Origin: Candidatus Enterococcus ferrettii | GTDB taxonomy: Bacteria > Bacillota > Bacilli > Lactobacillales > Enterococcaceae | Length of the DNA stretch: 64,000 nucleotides | Assembly: GCF_017377655.1 (NCBI RefSeq) | Contig: NZ_JAFREL010000022.1 | Location: 1 to 64,000 of the forward strand | Direction: 5' to 3' | In this document: in pieces, positions 8,514 through 17,552 of the stretch | Layout: each line of letters opens with the position of its first letter | Numbering within the stretch: the stretch's first letter is position 1 | Position numbers and translations under genes: made by a program | The notes under the pieces: generated by a model | What the model saw: only the letters and a program-made list of their open reading frames with translations | Databases searched by the model: none | What the model was told of the DNA's origin: nothing

Positions 8514-9374
8514 TCACTCAAGGACCTGTTCAATTGCTTTTGCGACACCATTTTCTACATTTGTGTCAGTTACGAATTTGGCATAGGATTTAACTGCTGG
8601 TTCAGCATTGCCCATTGCAAAGCTGGTGCCGGCATATTTTAACATACTGACATCATTGAAGTTATCACCAATCGACATTACTTCATCAGCAGTGATCCCT
8701 TTTGATTCAGCGTATTGAGCAAGTGCGATGCCTTTTTGCGCATTTTCATGATTAATCTCAATATTGCTGGCTTCAGAGGCCGCAATTGCAAGCTCACCTA
8801 ATGTGCTCAATTTCTCTGTCATTGCTTGCAGCTTAATCGGACCATTTTTGTCAAAGGCAATAACCTTCAAGATTTCCTCGTTATTGTCAATAACCGTTTG
8901 ACGCATGTCCTTAACGTACGTAATCGGTAAAATGGTTAAACGTTCGGCGGTAGCTGCAATCGCCATTTTTGGTGAAAGCTCTGGCGCCATTTCTGCTAAA
9001 TGACTAGAAAAGAAATCAATCCGATAAACTTTATTTTCGGAATATACGTGCTTAGCTGTAAAAATTTCAAAATAGATTCCAGCTTCCTCAAGCATATCCA
9101 TGATTTGAAAAGCTTTTTCGCGAGGAATCGGTACCGAAAATAAAACGTCTCGATTGGCGTCCAGCACTAAGGCGCCATTTAATAGAATCATAGGAACATG
9201 GATGTTGGCTTCGTCTAATGAAGCAAGTGCGTGACCAATCCCGCGTCCAGTAGCAGCAATAAATTCTACTCCGGCTTTTTGGGCTTTGGAGATGGCTTTG
9301 ATGTTTTCTTCAGGTACCTCCATGTGGTTATTCAATAAAGTACCATCCATATCAGAAGCAATCAATTTGATCAA
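8514..9374 (-). CDS. Cof-type HAD phosphatase (YidA-like)
   Basis: 286 residues. HAD motif I is DMDGTLL at 8-14 with the nucleophile Asp, motif II ATGR near 41-44, motif III Lys around 200, and motif IV GDNFNDVSML near 241-250. The large cap domain between motifs II and III is the Cof/IIB type, which dephosphorylates sugar phosphates, FMN or pyridoxal phosphate. It is first in a two-gene unit with the YxjI-like gene and is divergent from ung. Specificity cannot be set by sequence. Confidence 0.9.
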   Translation of the reverse strand: MIKLIASDMDGTLLNNHMEVPEENIKAISKAQKAGVEFIAATGRGIGHALASLDEANIHVPMILLNGALVLDANRDVLFSVPIPREKAFQIMDMLEEAGIYFEIFTAKHVYSENKVYRIDFFSSHLAEMAPELSPKMAIAATAERLTILPITYVKDMRQTVIDNNEEILKVIAFDKNGPIKLQAMTEKLSTLGELAIAASEASNIEINHENAQKGIALAQYAESKGITADEVMSIGDNFNDVSMLKYAGTSFAMGNAEPAVKSYAKFVTDTNVENGVAKAIEQVLE

Positions 9375-9485
9375 AATTATTCACCTGACTTTCTTATCAT
9401 ACGTAGTTAGTGTAACATATTCCAAGAGAGGATAACCATCTGAATTAATATCTTTAACAGAATTTTGTAGGAAGAAGGGAATCGT

Positions 9486-10166
9486 ATGAAAAAAATCATT
9501 CACAATTCTTGGCAGGACGTATTAGAGGAAGAATTTCAGAAGCCTTATTATTTGGAGTTACGCGAATTTTTAAAAGAAGAATATCGTTCACAAAAGATTC
9601 ACCCAGATATGTTTCACATTTTTGAGGCCTTGGAATTAACTCCTTATGAATCAGTCAAGGTTGTCATTTTGGGTCAGGATCCTTATCATGGCATCAATCA
9701 GGCACATGGACTGTCGTTCTCAGTGCAACCCGGAGTAGCTATTCCGCCTTCTTTACGTAATATTTATAAAGAGATGCAAAGTGATTTAGGAATTCCACCC
9801 GTTAATCATGGAAATTTGGTCAGCTGGGCTAAACAAGGAGTCCTGCTGTTGAATACCGTTTTAACCGTTAGAGAAGGACAAGCTTATTCTCATCGAGGAA
9901 AGGGCTGGGAGCAGTTAACAGATGCCGTCATTAAAAAACTGAATGAACGCGAAGAACCGATTGTATTTATTTTGTGGGGGAAACCAGCTCAGGAAAAAAG
10001 TGCAATGATTGATACCAGCCGACATGCCATTATCAAATCGCCTCATCCATCACCACTGTCAGCTAGTCGTGGTTTTTTCGGCTCGAAACCCTTTTCTCAA
10101 ACCAATGAATTACTGATAGGTTGGGGTGAAGAACCAATCAACTGGCAGCTTCCTGAAACAGTGTAG
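9486..10166 (+). CDS. ung: Uracil-DNA glycosylase
   Basis: 226 residues, the normal family length. It removes uracil from DNA to start base excision repair. The catalytic motif GQDPYHG (63-69, with Asp65) and the DNA-intercalation motif [13 protein letters not shown] near 187-199 are intact, as is the uracil-specificity segment [10 protein letters not shown]. The ATG at 9486 is preceded by GGAAGAAGGGA. It is followed by pta on the same strand after 155 bases, probably with its own promoter. Confidence 0.98.
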   Translation: MKKIIHNSWQDVLEEEFQKPYYLELREFLKEEYRSQKIHPDMFHIFEALELTPYESVKVVILGQDPYHGINQAHGLSFSVQPGVAIPPSLRNIYKEMQSDLGIPPVNHGNLVSWAKQGVLLLNTVLTVREGQAYSHRGKGWEQLTDAVIKKLNEREEPIVFILWGKPAQEKSAMIDTSRHAIIKSPHPSPLSASRGFFGSKPFSQTNELLIGWGEEPINWQLPETV

Positions 10167-10321
10167 TATGACAACGGTTGCTGTTACAGATACAAATAGA
10201 GTAAAACAGCTTTTTCTTAGTGTTTCCTAAGTTTTTTTGGTAATACAGCAAAATTTTTCTGTATTTTTTTTGAAAAGTAGTGTATCATGTGAAAGTAAAT
10301 AATATGTGGAGGGTTTTATAA

Positions 10322-11302
10322 GTGGAACTATTTGATAGCTTAAAATTTAAGATTGTTCGTCGTCAGATTAAAATTGTTTTTCCTGAGGCTACAGATGCCC
10401 GTATCTTAGGCGCAGCAGCTCGTTTGAAAGCAGAAGAGTTGTTGGAACCAGTATTAGTTGGTAATCGTGATGAAATTGCAAAAGCAGCAATGGCTCGTGG
10501 ATTGCAAGCAGATAATTTTGAAGTGATTGATCCTGCATCTTTTGATCGCTGGGATGAAATGGTCGAGGCTTTCGTCGAACGTCGTAAAGGAAAAGTATCA
10601 AAAGAAGATGCTGAAAAAATCCTTAAAGATGAAAATTACTTTGGCACAATGCTAACGTATATGGGTATTACTGAAGGGATGGTTTCTGGTGCGATTCACT
10701 CAACCGGAGATACTGTCCGTCCGGCTTTGCAAATCATTAAAACTCGTCCAGGTGTTAGCCGTACCAGTGGAGCAATGATCATGCTGCGTGGTAGGGACCA
10801 AGAAAAATATTTGTTCTCAGATTGTGCCATTAACGTAAATCCTAATGCACAAGAATTAGCTGAAATCGCTGTAGAATCTGCTAGAACAGCTGAACTATTT
10901 GATATCGAACCAAAAGTTGCCATGATGAGCTTCTCTACCAAGGGTTCTGCTAAAGCTCCAGAAGTAGATAAAGTGGTTGAAGCAACTAAAATTGCGCAAG
11001 AATTGGCACCAGACTTTGTTATTGATGGTGAGTTGCAATTTGATGCTTCATACGTATCAAGTGTTGCTCAATTAAAGGCACCGGATTCAAATGTTGCTGG
11101 TCAGGCTACTGTATTCGTCTTTCCAGAGTTACAATCTGGAAATATTGGCTACAAAATTGCGCAGCGCTTAGGGAACTTTGAGGCAATTGGTCCAATCCTG
11201 CAGGGCTTGAACAAACCAGTTTCTGACCTTTCTCGTGGAGCAAATGAAGAAGATGTTTATAAGCTGTCAATCATTACCGCGGCTCAAACATTAATGAAAT
11301 AG
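10322..11302 (+). CDS. pta: Phosphate acetyltransferase
   Basis: 326 residues, matching the single-domain short Pta of Firmicutes. It interconverts acetyl-CoA and acetyl phosphate in acetate and ATP production. Family segments include the N-terminal FPEATDARILGAA, the SGAIHSTGDTVRPALQIIKT region near 120-140, and the C-terminal VFPELQSGNIGYKIAQRLG near 265-283. The start is GTG at 10322 with GGAGGG nine bases upstream. A rho-independent terminator follows directly, so it is monocistronic. Confidence 0.96.
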   Translation: MELFDSLKFKIVRRQIKIVFPEATDARILGAAARLKAEELLEPVLVGNRDEIAKAAMARGLQADNFEVIDPASFDRWDEMVEAFVERRKGKVSKEDAEKILKDENYFGTMLTYMGITEGMVSGAIHSTGDTVRPALQIIKTRPGVSRTSGAMIMLRGRDQEKYLFSDCAINVNPNAQELAEIAVESARTAELFDIEPKVAMMSFSTKGSAKAPEVDKVVEATKIAQELAPDFVIDGELQFDASYVSSVAQLKAPDSNVAGQATVFVFPELQSGNIGYKIAQRLGNFEAIGPILQGLNKPVSDLSRGANEEDVYKLSIITAAQTLMK

Positions 11303-11314
11303 GATAAATTTACC

Positions 11315-11346
11315 GGCTGCTAAAGTATCATTTTGCAGCCTTTTTT
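11315..11346 (+). terminator. pta terminator
   Basis: GGCTGC (11315-11320) pairs with GCAGCC (11335-11340), extended by AAA/TTT, and six T residues follow. Confidence 0.8.
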
Positions 11347-11776
11347 GATGCAGTTTACTGATTTAAGAAATGTTTGCCTAAGTCTGTTGGTGTCTGTTAA
11401 GCAGTGATAGTGAAGCTGCGTTGACTAGTATAGCTTGGTTTATTATTCAGGTAAAAGGCATCTAAAATATTGTGAGAATACTTAGGAAGCATAATTTGGA
11501 ACTAGTAGTTAATTAAACATACAATATATGATAATCACCGGAAAAATTATTTTTCGGTGATTTTTGTATTTGAATGAAAGGGCACCTTTCAAATGAGAGG
11601 TGTTGAAAAATGCAAAGATTGAGATCACTTTGATCGATATAAGATTCTTATTTAAGTAACTGAAAAATTGAAAAGTTGTGCATAAATAAATTAGGTGCTG
11701 GTTTTTAGGGAAATTTCCCGCGCTGATGACACTTATACCAAGAAAAATAGTCCTTTCCCAGAAAGGCAGCAAACTA
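11347..11776. other. Gene-free spacer with one terminator-like hairpin
   Basis: No supported gene lies between pta and the PTS promoter. One hairpin, AATCACCG (11533-11540) with CGGTGATT (11555-11562) and a TTTTT run, looks like an intrinsic terminator on the plus strand. A short imperfect hairpin around 11583-11601 is weaker. Whether a small transcript ends at the first one cannot be told. Confidence 0.45.
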
Positions 11777-11805
11777 TTGTTTCAGATACTTTTTGATCCT
11801 ATACT
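11777..11805 (+). promoter_or_regulatory. Promoter of the mannose-class PTS operon
   Basis: TTGTTT (11777-11782), 17-base spacer, TATACT (11800-11805). The transcript would start near 11812, about 70 bases before the first gene. No sigma-54 -24/-12 site was found although many mannose-class PTS operons use one. Confidence 0.7.
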
Positions 11806-11810
11806 ACAAC

Positions 11811-11826
11811 TTGTAAACGATCACAA
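11811..11826 (+). promoter_or_regulatory. cre site (CcpA operator) of the PTS operon
   Basis: TTGTAAACGATCACAA fits the degenerate cre consensus WTGNAANCGNWNNCWW at every position. It lies at the predicted transcription start, where CcpA binding represses. This implies glucose repression of the operon. Confidence 0.75.
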
Positions 11827-11883
11827 AAAAGAAAGTTGCTTAAATAATAATAGGCAAATTTCAAGAAAAGGGAGATACATAAT

Positions 11884-12360
11884 ATGGGATTAGTATTAGC
11901 AAGAATCGATCAACGATTAATTCATGGAATCGTCGTAACACAATGGGCAGGAGCAACGAAAGCCAAACGTTTAATGGTAGTGGATGATGAAGTCAGCAAA
12001 GATGAAGTTCAAAAAGCAGCTATGCGGATGAGTAAGCCAGCGGGAACAGGAATGTCAATTATTGATGTTGACACAGCAATTACTAATTTCAATAATGGCA
12101 AATACGATAGTCACAATGTTTTTATGATTGTGCGTGAACCAGAAACACTTATTCGCTTAGTTGAAGGCGGTGTCAAAATACCAAAGGTTAACATTGGCAT
12201 CATGTTTGATGGTGAAGGCAAAGAAACAGTTAAAAAAATGGTCTCAGTTGATCAAAAAGAAATAGCCGACTTGAAAAAGCTGGAAGCAATGGGCATTCCT
12301 GTAACCTTTCACTTTGTCCCAGGCGATCAAGAAGAAAGTTTAGCAACATACATTAAATAG
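11884..12360 (+). CDS. PTS mannose/fructose/sorbose-class EIIB
   Basis: 158 residues, a cytosolic phosphocarrier that passes phosphate from IIA to the incoming sugar. The active-site His is in RIDQRLIHGIVVTQW (about residue 15), followed by the family segment RLMVVDDEVSKDEVQKAAMRM. It is the first gene of a tight cluster IIB-IIC-IID-IIA-glucosidase, with 15 bases to the next gene. AAGGGAG stands ahead of the ATG. The coupled GH13 enzyme suggests an alpha-linked gluco-oligosaccharide as substrate rather than mannose itself; that is inference from context. Confidence 0.93.
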   Translation: MGLVLARIDQRLIHGIVVTQWAGATKAKRLMVVDDEVSKDEVQKAAMRMSKPAGTGMSIIDVDTAITNFNNGKYDSHNVFMIVREPETLIRLVEGGVKIPKVNIGIMFDGEGKETVKKMVSVDQKEIADLKKLEAMGIPVTFHFVPGDQEESLATYIK

Positions 12361-12375
12361 TAAGGTGGCAATCTC

Positions 12376-13176
12376 ATGGAAATTATTCAAGGAATATTAA
12401 TCATTGCACTATCCGTTTGGATGGTTTGGGATCAGCAGGGTTTAGTTGTAACAACCTGGTTTCCGATTATGGTCGCACTTTTTGCTGGAATTATTATGGG
12501 AGACATGACAACAGCAATGGTCATTGGCGGAACCTTCCAGCTGATGGCGTTAGGAGTAGCTAACATCGGTGGTTCTTCCGTACCGAACTGGGGATTGGCT
12601 GCTTTAGTTGGTATCTACGTGGCCATTCGTACAACTAATAATATTGAAGAAGCCAAAGCGGTTGCTTTAGCAGTCGGTGTGCCAGTTGGAATGTTGGGAA
12701 TTCAGCTAGATGTATTGGCAAAAATTTTGAACACTTATGTAACCCATGCTGCTCAAAATGCAGCAAATAAGATGAATTTCAAAAAGATGAATCGTATTTT
12801 ATGGATCGGACCAGCCATTTTTGGTTTGTCCACAGCAATACCAACGGCTTTGTGCGTGATTTTCGGTGATCGGATTGTTAATTTGATTTTAAATTTTGTA
12901 CCGAAATGGTTTACTGATGGATTGTCCATCGCTGGAAGTATGTTGCCGGTAGTCGGGATTGCTTTATTACTGCAAGTAATGCCAGTTAAAAAATATTTGA
13001 CTATGCTTTTAATCGGTTTTGTCTTGGCTGCCTATCTCAATTTGCCAATACTAGGTGTTTCAATTGTTGGCTTTGCCTTAGCTTATTACTTCTTTACGAC
13101 TGAAATGAAAAAGAGCACACCAGAAGCACCAACAGAAACAGGCATTGTGGATGAAGGAGATGACTTTGATGAATAA
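12376..13176 (+). CDS. PTS mannose/sorbose-class EIIC
   Basis: 266 residues, very hydrophobic with about seven to eight membrane spans. It is the sugar channel subunit together with IID. The segment GDMTTAMVIGGTFQLMALGVANIGGSSVPN (about 42-71) is the class signature. The acidic C-terminal tail after the last helix (GIVDEGDDFDE) ends inside the start region of the IID gene, a translational overlap of eight bases. Confidence 0.93.
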   Translation: MEIIQGILIIALSVWMVWDQQGLVVTTWFPIMVALFAGIIMGDMTTAMVIGGTFQLMALGVANIGGSSVPNWGLAALVGIYVAIRTTNNIEEAKAVALAVGVPVGMLGIQLDVLAKILNTYVTHAAQNAANKMNFKKMNRILWIGPAIFGLSTAIPTALCVIFGDRIVNLILNFVPKWFTDGLSIAGSMLPVVGIALLLQVMPVKKYLTMLLIGFVLAAYLNLPILGVSIVGFALAYYFFTTEMKKSTPEAPTETGIVDEGDDFDE

Positions 13177-13978
13177 TCCCGAAACGAAATTGACCAAAAA
13201 AGATATTAATCAAGCGGCGTTCCGTTATATGTTTATGGCCTGTAATATTTTCAACTATGAAAATCAGCAGGGACCAGCAGTAGTATATGGACTAGAAAAA
13301 GCGTTGCGTAAGATACATCCCAACGATGAGGATTATCTAGCTTCTTTAAATAATCAATTCAAATATTTCAATACGACAACTTGGATGGCAAATCTATTGT
13401 TAGGTGCCAGCTTAGCAATGGAAGAAAAGGACGGAGTAAATTCTTTAGAAGCGGTACAAAACTTCAAGACCGGTATGATGGGACCCTTAGCTGGGGTAGG
13501 TGATACATTGGTCTGGGTGCTGTATCCGACCATTATGGGATCGATTGCTGCGTATATGGGACTTGAAGGAAATCCTACAGGAGCCATTATCTGGCTAGTA
13601 CTGAATATTTTCTTTCTATTTTTCCGATTCAAATTATTTTCAATTGGTTATACGTCAGGAATTAAGCTAGTAACGGTTTTAGGTGCAAAAATTTCTGTTT
13701 TTACTGAGGCAGCTTCTATCATGGGTTTGACGGTAGTTGGGGCGTTGATTCCTTCTGTTGTTAAGATCAATGTTGGCTTAGTATTTCAATCTGGAAAGGT
13801 TAAATTACCTATCCAAACGCAAATTTTAGACAGTATCATGCCGGCACTGCTTCCAGCATTACTGACATTAGCCGTTTACAAGTTAATTGCAGCTAAAAAA
13901 ATGAGTGTTATCCAAATTATTTTCGGTGTAATTCTCTTAGCGTTAGTCCTGTCGTTCTTTGGTGTGTTGACCGTTTAA
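13169..13978 (+). CDS. PTS mannose/sorbose-class EIID
   Basis: 269 residues from the ATG at 13169. A longer frame starts at 13145, but GAAGGAG at 13153-13159 is ideally placed for 13169, and the resulting N-terminus MNNPETKLTKKDINQAAFRY matches IID proteins. Conserved segments are NYENQQGPAVVYGLEKALRKI, the MGPLAGVGDTLVW loop near 113-125, and several C-terminal membrane helices. With IIC it forms the membrane transporter. The start overlaps the IIC stop by eight bases. Confidence 0.93.
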   Translation: MNNPETKLTKKDINQAAFRYMFMACNIFNYENQQGPAVVYGLEKALRKIHPNDEDYLASLNNQFKYFNTTTWMANLLLGASLAMEEKDGVNSLEAVQNFKTGMMGPLAGVGDTLVWVLYPTIMGSIAAYMGLEGNPTGAIIWLVLNIFFLFFRFKLFSIGYTSGIKLVTVLGAKISVFTEAASIMGLTVVGALIPSVVKINVGLVFQSGKVKLPIQTQILDSIMPALLPALLTLAVYKLIAAKKMSVIQIIFGVILLALVLSFFGVLTV

Positions 13979-14030
13979 TAAAAAGAACTGGATAGTGCCT
14001 ATATTCAGTCTGATAAAAAAGGAGCAGCTT

Positions 14031-14450
14031 ATGCGAAAAATTATTTTAGCCAGCCATCACAATTTAGCGATTGGCATGAAAGATACCTTAGAATATATCA
14101 TACCAACTGTTGGGGACATTACAGCCATTGCCGCATACACCACCAATATGCCTGTGAACGAAGAAATTGAGGCAGCTTTAGCAGATATAACGGAAAAAGA
14201 TGAAGCAATTATTTTCACAGATTTATTAGGTGGTTCAGTTAATCAAAACTTTACTAAATATTTGACCTATCCCAATGTTCATTTAATTGCCGGGATGAAT
14301 CTACCTGTAATCATGTCGTGCTTGCTGCCATTAGGCGATGCGGCTATTGAACCTGAACAACTGCGACTGGCTATTCAGGAAGGACAGCAGCAGATTGTAT
14401 ATGTGAATGACTATTTAACTCAACAAACCCTTGATGAGGAGGATGAATAA
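14031..14450 (+). CDS. PTS mannose-class EIIA
   Basis: 139 residues. This phosphocarrier receives phosphate from HPr on the active-site His in ASHHNLAIGMKDTL (His9 or His10). The FTDLLGGSVNQ segment near 65-75 is typical. A frame starting at 13995 is 12 codons longer, but AAAAAAGGAG sits right before the ATG at 14031, giving MRKIILASHH. The stop overlaps the ATG of the GH13 gene by one base. Here IIA is separate from IIB rather than fused. Confidence 0.92.
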   Translation: MRKIILASHHNLAIGMKDTLEYIIPTVGDITAIAAYTTNMPVNEEIEAALADITEKDEAIIFTDLLGGSVNQNFTKYLTYPNVHLIAGMNLPVIMSCLLPLGDAAIEPEQLRLAIQEGQQQIVYVNDYLTQQTLDEEDE

Positions 14451-16126
14451 TGACAGCCGAATGGTGGAAAAATAGTGTCGTTTACCAAGTGTATCCTCAA
14501 AGCTTTAAGGATAGCAACAATGATGGCATTGGCGATTTTCAAGGGATCATTGAAAAATTACCTTATCTAGCTAAACTAGGTATCGATGTTATTTGGCTGA
14601 ATCCCATTTTTGATTCACCGTTAATAGATAATGGCTATGATATTGCTGACTATGAGAAAATTTTGCCTCAATATGGGACCATGGAAGATTTTCAAGCATT
14701 ATTGACAAAAGCTCATCAATTAAATATTCGGATTATTTTAGACTTAGTTGTCAATCATACAAGCGATCTGCATAAATGGTTTACAGCTTCTAAAAAGGAT
14801 CGAGAAAATCCATATGCTGATTACTATATTTGGAAGGATCCAAAGCCGGATGGATCTGCGCCAAACAACTGGGGATCAACCTTTGGCGGCCCTGCTTGGG
14901 AATATGTTGAAAGTCGCAATCAATATTATTTGCATTGTTTCGCAAAGGAACAACCCGATTTGAATTGGGAGAATGAGGCTCTTCGTCAAGAAATCTACCA
15001 AATGATGCGTAAATGGTTTGATTTGGGAATTGATGGTTTTCGGATGGATGTCATCAGCTTAATTAGTAAAGATCCTAACTACCCTGAAGCACCGGATACC
15101 TTGGCTTACACGAAATCTTATTATGCCGGAGCTTCAAATGGTCCTCGTGTTCATGAATTTCTTCAAGAAATGAACCAGGAAGTTCTTCGTCATTACGATG
15201 TGATGACAGTGGGGGAAACACCTAATACCAACAGCACTCAAGCTCAGCTGTATACTTTTCCTGAGCGAAAAGAATTAAATATGCTTTTTCACTTTGATCA
15301 TATGCACCTAGATTATGGTAAATATGGCAAATTCTCAGATATTCGATTTAAGCTTAGTGATTTGCGCAACACATTAACCGAATGGCAGAATAAATTGGCC
15401 CGGGGGTGGAATTCTCTCTATTGGAGCAATCATGATCAGCCTCGTGCAGTAACTCGATTCGGTGATGATGGAGAGTACCGTGAAGTCTCTGCCAAAATGC
15501 TGGCAACTCTCTTGCATATGATGAAGGGTACACCGTTTATTTTTCAAGGGGAAGAATTGGGGATGAAGAATGTACCTTTCACAGATATTACGGACTATCA
15601 AGATATTGAAACGAAGTATTTTTATCATGAAATGACTGAAGCGGGAGAAAAACCAGAAGATATAAAAAGAGCCGTGTATTTAAAATCTCGTGATAATGCT
15701 CGTACACCCATGCCTTGGAACGGTGAGGATAATAGCGGCTTTTCCGAGGCAAAGCCATGGATTGCTTACTCACCAGATAATCGTTGGATTAATGTAGAGG
15801 CTGCACTAGCAGATCCTGATTCAACTTTTTATTATTACCAAAAATTGATTGCGTTGCGGAAAGACTATCCGATTATTCAACTAGGAGAGTACCATTTGAT
15901 CAATGAAGAGGATTCAGCTGTTTATAGCTATCTGCGAACGTATCAAGATGAGACGTTATTAGTTATTTGTTCCTTCAGTAAGGATAAGGTAAATGTCAGT
16001 GTGCCACAAGATTTATTAAAAAAAGAAGCAAGTTTACTGTTAAGTAATTATACAGAGACCGCTGCCAAGCCGATTGCTACAATGCCATTGCGACCGTATG
16101 AAGCAATCGTTTATCACTTACACTAA
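14450..16126 (+). CDS. GH13 oligo-1,6-glucosidase-type alpha-glucosidase
   Basis: 558 residues, cytosolic, the normal length of the GH13_31 oligo-1,6-glucosidase/isomaltase group. Catalytic nucleophile Asp200 in GFRMDVIS, general acid Glu256 in TVGETPN and transition-state Asp329 in SNHDQPR are present, with DLVVNHTS near 97. The Val after the nucleophile is the residue that goes with alpha-1,6 specificity; alpha-1,4 maltases have Ala or Thr there. Being translationally coupled to a PTS, it probably hydrolyses a phosphorylated or free isomaltose-like sugar. Trehalose-6-phosphate hydrolase or sucrose-type enzymes are alternatives not excluded. Confidence 0.9.
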   Translation: MTAEWWKNSVVYQVYPQSFKDSNNDGIGDFQGIIEKLPYLAKLGIDVIWLNPIFDSPLIDNGYDIADYEKILPQYGTMEDFQALLTKAHQLNIRIILDLVVNHTSDLHKWFTASKKDRENPYADYYIWKDPKPDGSAPNNWGSTFGGPAWEYVESRNQYYLHCFAKEQPDLNWENEALRQEIYQMMRKWFDLGIDGFRMDVISLISKDPNYPEAPDTLAYTKSYYAGASNGPRVHEFLQEMNQEVLRHYDVMTVGETPNTNSTQAQLYTFPERKELNMLFHFDHMHLDYGKYGKFSDIRFKLSDLRNTLTEWQNKLARGWNSLYWSNHDQPRAVTRFGDDGEYREVSAKMLATLLHMMKGTPFIFQGEELGMKNVPFTDITDYQDIETKYFYHEMTEAGEKPEDIKRAVYLKSRDNARTPMPWNGEDNSGFSEAKPWIAYSPDNRWINVEAALADPDSTFYYYQKLIALRKDYPIIQLGEYHLINEEDSAVYSYLRTYQDETLLVICSFSKDKVNVSVPQDLLKKEASLLLSNYTETAAKPIATMPLRPYEAIVYHLH

Positions 16127-16136
16127 TTCTTAGAAG

Positions 16137-16172
16137 CCTGCGAGGATCTACTTGATTTCTCGCAGGTTTTTT
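16137..16172 (+). terminator. Terminator of the PTS-glucosidase operon
   Basis: CCTGCGAG (16137-16144) pairs with CTCGCAGG (16159-16166), followed by six T residues. Confidence 0.85.
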
Positions 16173-16205
16173 CCTAGTATAAGGAAGAGAGGAGCCTGTG
16201 TACTG

Positions 16206-16961
16206 ATGAATTTTGACCAGCATATTAAAGTGAATTACGAGTCTTTATCTGAAAATGAACAGGAAATGATTTATTATATTCGCAACCATCGACAGGAGGT
16301 GATCAAGCTTTCGATTATCGAGTTGGGTGATAAGCTATTGTCTTCTAAGAGCTCTGTTCTGCGATTAGCCAAAAAATTAGGCTTCCGAGGCTTTTCTGAC
16401 ATGAAATATGCCATTGAACAGTCTCTTTCAGAAAAAGCCATTGCGCCAACCGATTTAGTTGCTGCTTTGAAGAAAGAGGTTGAGCAGACATTTCAATATG
16501 CTGAACAAACCAATTTTCAACCACTGTTGGATAAAATTAAACAAGCAAACCAACTGCATCTCTATGCTACAGGTTTTACTCAAAATAATTACACTAAAGA
16601 TTTTGCCAACGATCTATTTTTATCTAATCGACCCAACTTTTTAATTTCCGGTGAAACTAATTTCGAAATGATTAGTCACACGTTAACTAAAGAAGATTTG
16701 GTGATTGTGACATCGCTAAGTGGGGAAACACCAGCGATTAAGGATACCATTCGAAATTTGGAATTAAACAAAGTTCCAATTTGCAGCATCACTTCGTTTG
16801 GTAAAAGCTTTCTTAGTGAGGCAGCTGATTTTCAGCTATATTATGAAACCTCGGACTTACCAAGTCCAGTAGTTGGTGGTGGCAATTCGATGGTGGGTTT
16901 AAATATCATTTTGACTATTTTAGCTCGTAAATATCGGGAATTTGTTCTTTTCGATGAGTAA
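16206..16961 (+). CDS. RpiR/MurR-family transcriptional regulator
   Basis: 251 residues. An N-terminal HTH of the RpiR type (SENEQEMIYYIRNHRQEVIKLSIIELGDKLLSSKSSVLRLAKKLGF, roughly 13-58) is followed by a C-terminal SIS sugar-phosphate-binding domain (LHLYATGFTQNNY, then VIVTSLSGETPAIKDTIR). The ATG at 16206 is chosen over an upstream frame at 16152 because GAGAGGAG precedes it and the protein then has normal RpiR length. It lies immediately after the PTS-glucosidase terminator and probably senses a phosphorylated product of that operon. Confidence 0.88.
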   Translation: MNFDQHIKVNYESLSENEQEMIYYIRNHRQEVIKLSIIELGDKLLSSKSSVLRLAKKLGFRGFSDMKYAIEQSLSEKAIAPTDLVAALKKEVEQTFQYAEQTNFQPLLDKIKQANQLHLYATGFTQNNYTKDFANDLFLSNRPNFLISGETNFEMISHTLTKEDLVIVTSLSGETPAIKDTIRNLELNKVPICSITSFGKSFLSEAADFQLYYETSDLPSPVVGGGNSMVGLNIILTILARKYREFVLFDE

Positions 16962-17078
16962 GACAGCAAATTCGATCTGAAGTAAGGAGAATGGATTCTC
17001 ACCGTTTCTCTTTTTACTTTCCTGCCGTAAATCGGTATACTGTCTGGTAGAGATCATTGGAAAAAGGAGCTACGCAGA

Positions 17079-17552
17079 GTGATTATTTTAAAGGATACAC
17101 AAGCAACTGAACGCTTAGGCATCATAATTGGTGAAGTTGCTGAGCCGGGGGATAATTTAATTTTAACGGGGGATCTTGGCGCAGGGAAGACCACCTTAAC
17201 TAAAGGGATTGCTAAAGGATTGGCCATTGTCCAAATGATTAAGAGCCCTACCTATACGATTATTCGTGAATATCAACAGGGGAAAATTCCGTTATACCAT
17301 ATGGACGTTTATCGTATTGATAGTGGTGCTGATGACTTAGGCTTAGATGAATATTTTGAAGGTGAGGGTCTTTCAGTCATTGAGTGGGGCCGCCAGTTGG
17401 GAGACTATCAGCCAGAAGACTTTTTGGAGCTGCTGTTACATAAAGATATTGAGAATGATCAAAGACGAAAAGCAGAACTGATAGCACATGGTGAACAGGG
17501 AAGTGCATTAAAAGAACGGATTCAGGAAGTGTGGGAGCAAGAAAATGAGTGA
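17079..17552 (+). CDS. tsaE: tRNA threonylcarbamoyladenosine biosynthesis ATPase TsaE
   Basis: 157 residues. The P-loop GDLGAGKTT (31-39), the switch segment SPTYTIIREY near 65-74 and HMDVYRI near 82-88 are the TsaE (YjeE) signature. It works with TsaB and TsaD to make t6A on ANN-decoding tRNAs. The start is GTG at 17079 with AAAAAGGAG upstream. It overlaps the following GNAT gene by eight bases, a pairing that is common in lactic acid bacteria. Terminal tail is a little longer than in E. coli. Confidence 0.95.
   Translation: MIILKDTQATERLGIIIGEVAEPGDNLILTGDLGAGKTTLTKGIAKGLAIVQMIKSPTYTIIREYQQGKIPLYHMDVYRIDSGADDLGLDEYFEGEGLSVIEWGRQLGDYQPEDFLELLLHKDIENDQRRKAELIAHGEQGSALKERIQEVWEQENE

Noticed and set aside
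11700..11883. Sigma-54 promoter for the mannose-class PTS
   Set aside because: No TGGCA-N7-TGC site; a good sigma-70 promoter with cre is present and no LevR-type activator is in the window.
14450..16126. Trehalose-6-phosphate hydrolase
   Set aside because: Not excluded, but TreC normally goes with a glucose-class EIIBC and TreR; here the PTS is mannose class and the Val after the nucleophile fits isomaltase-type enzymes.
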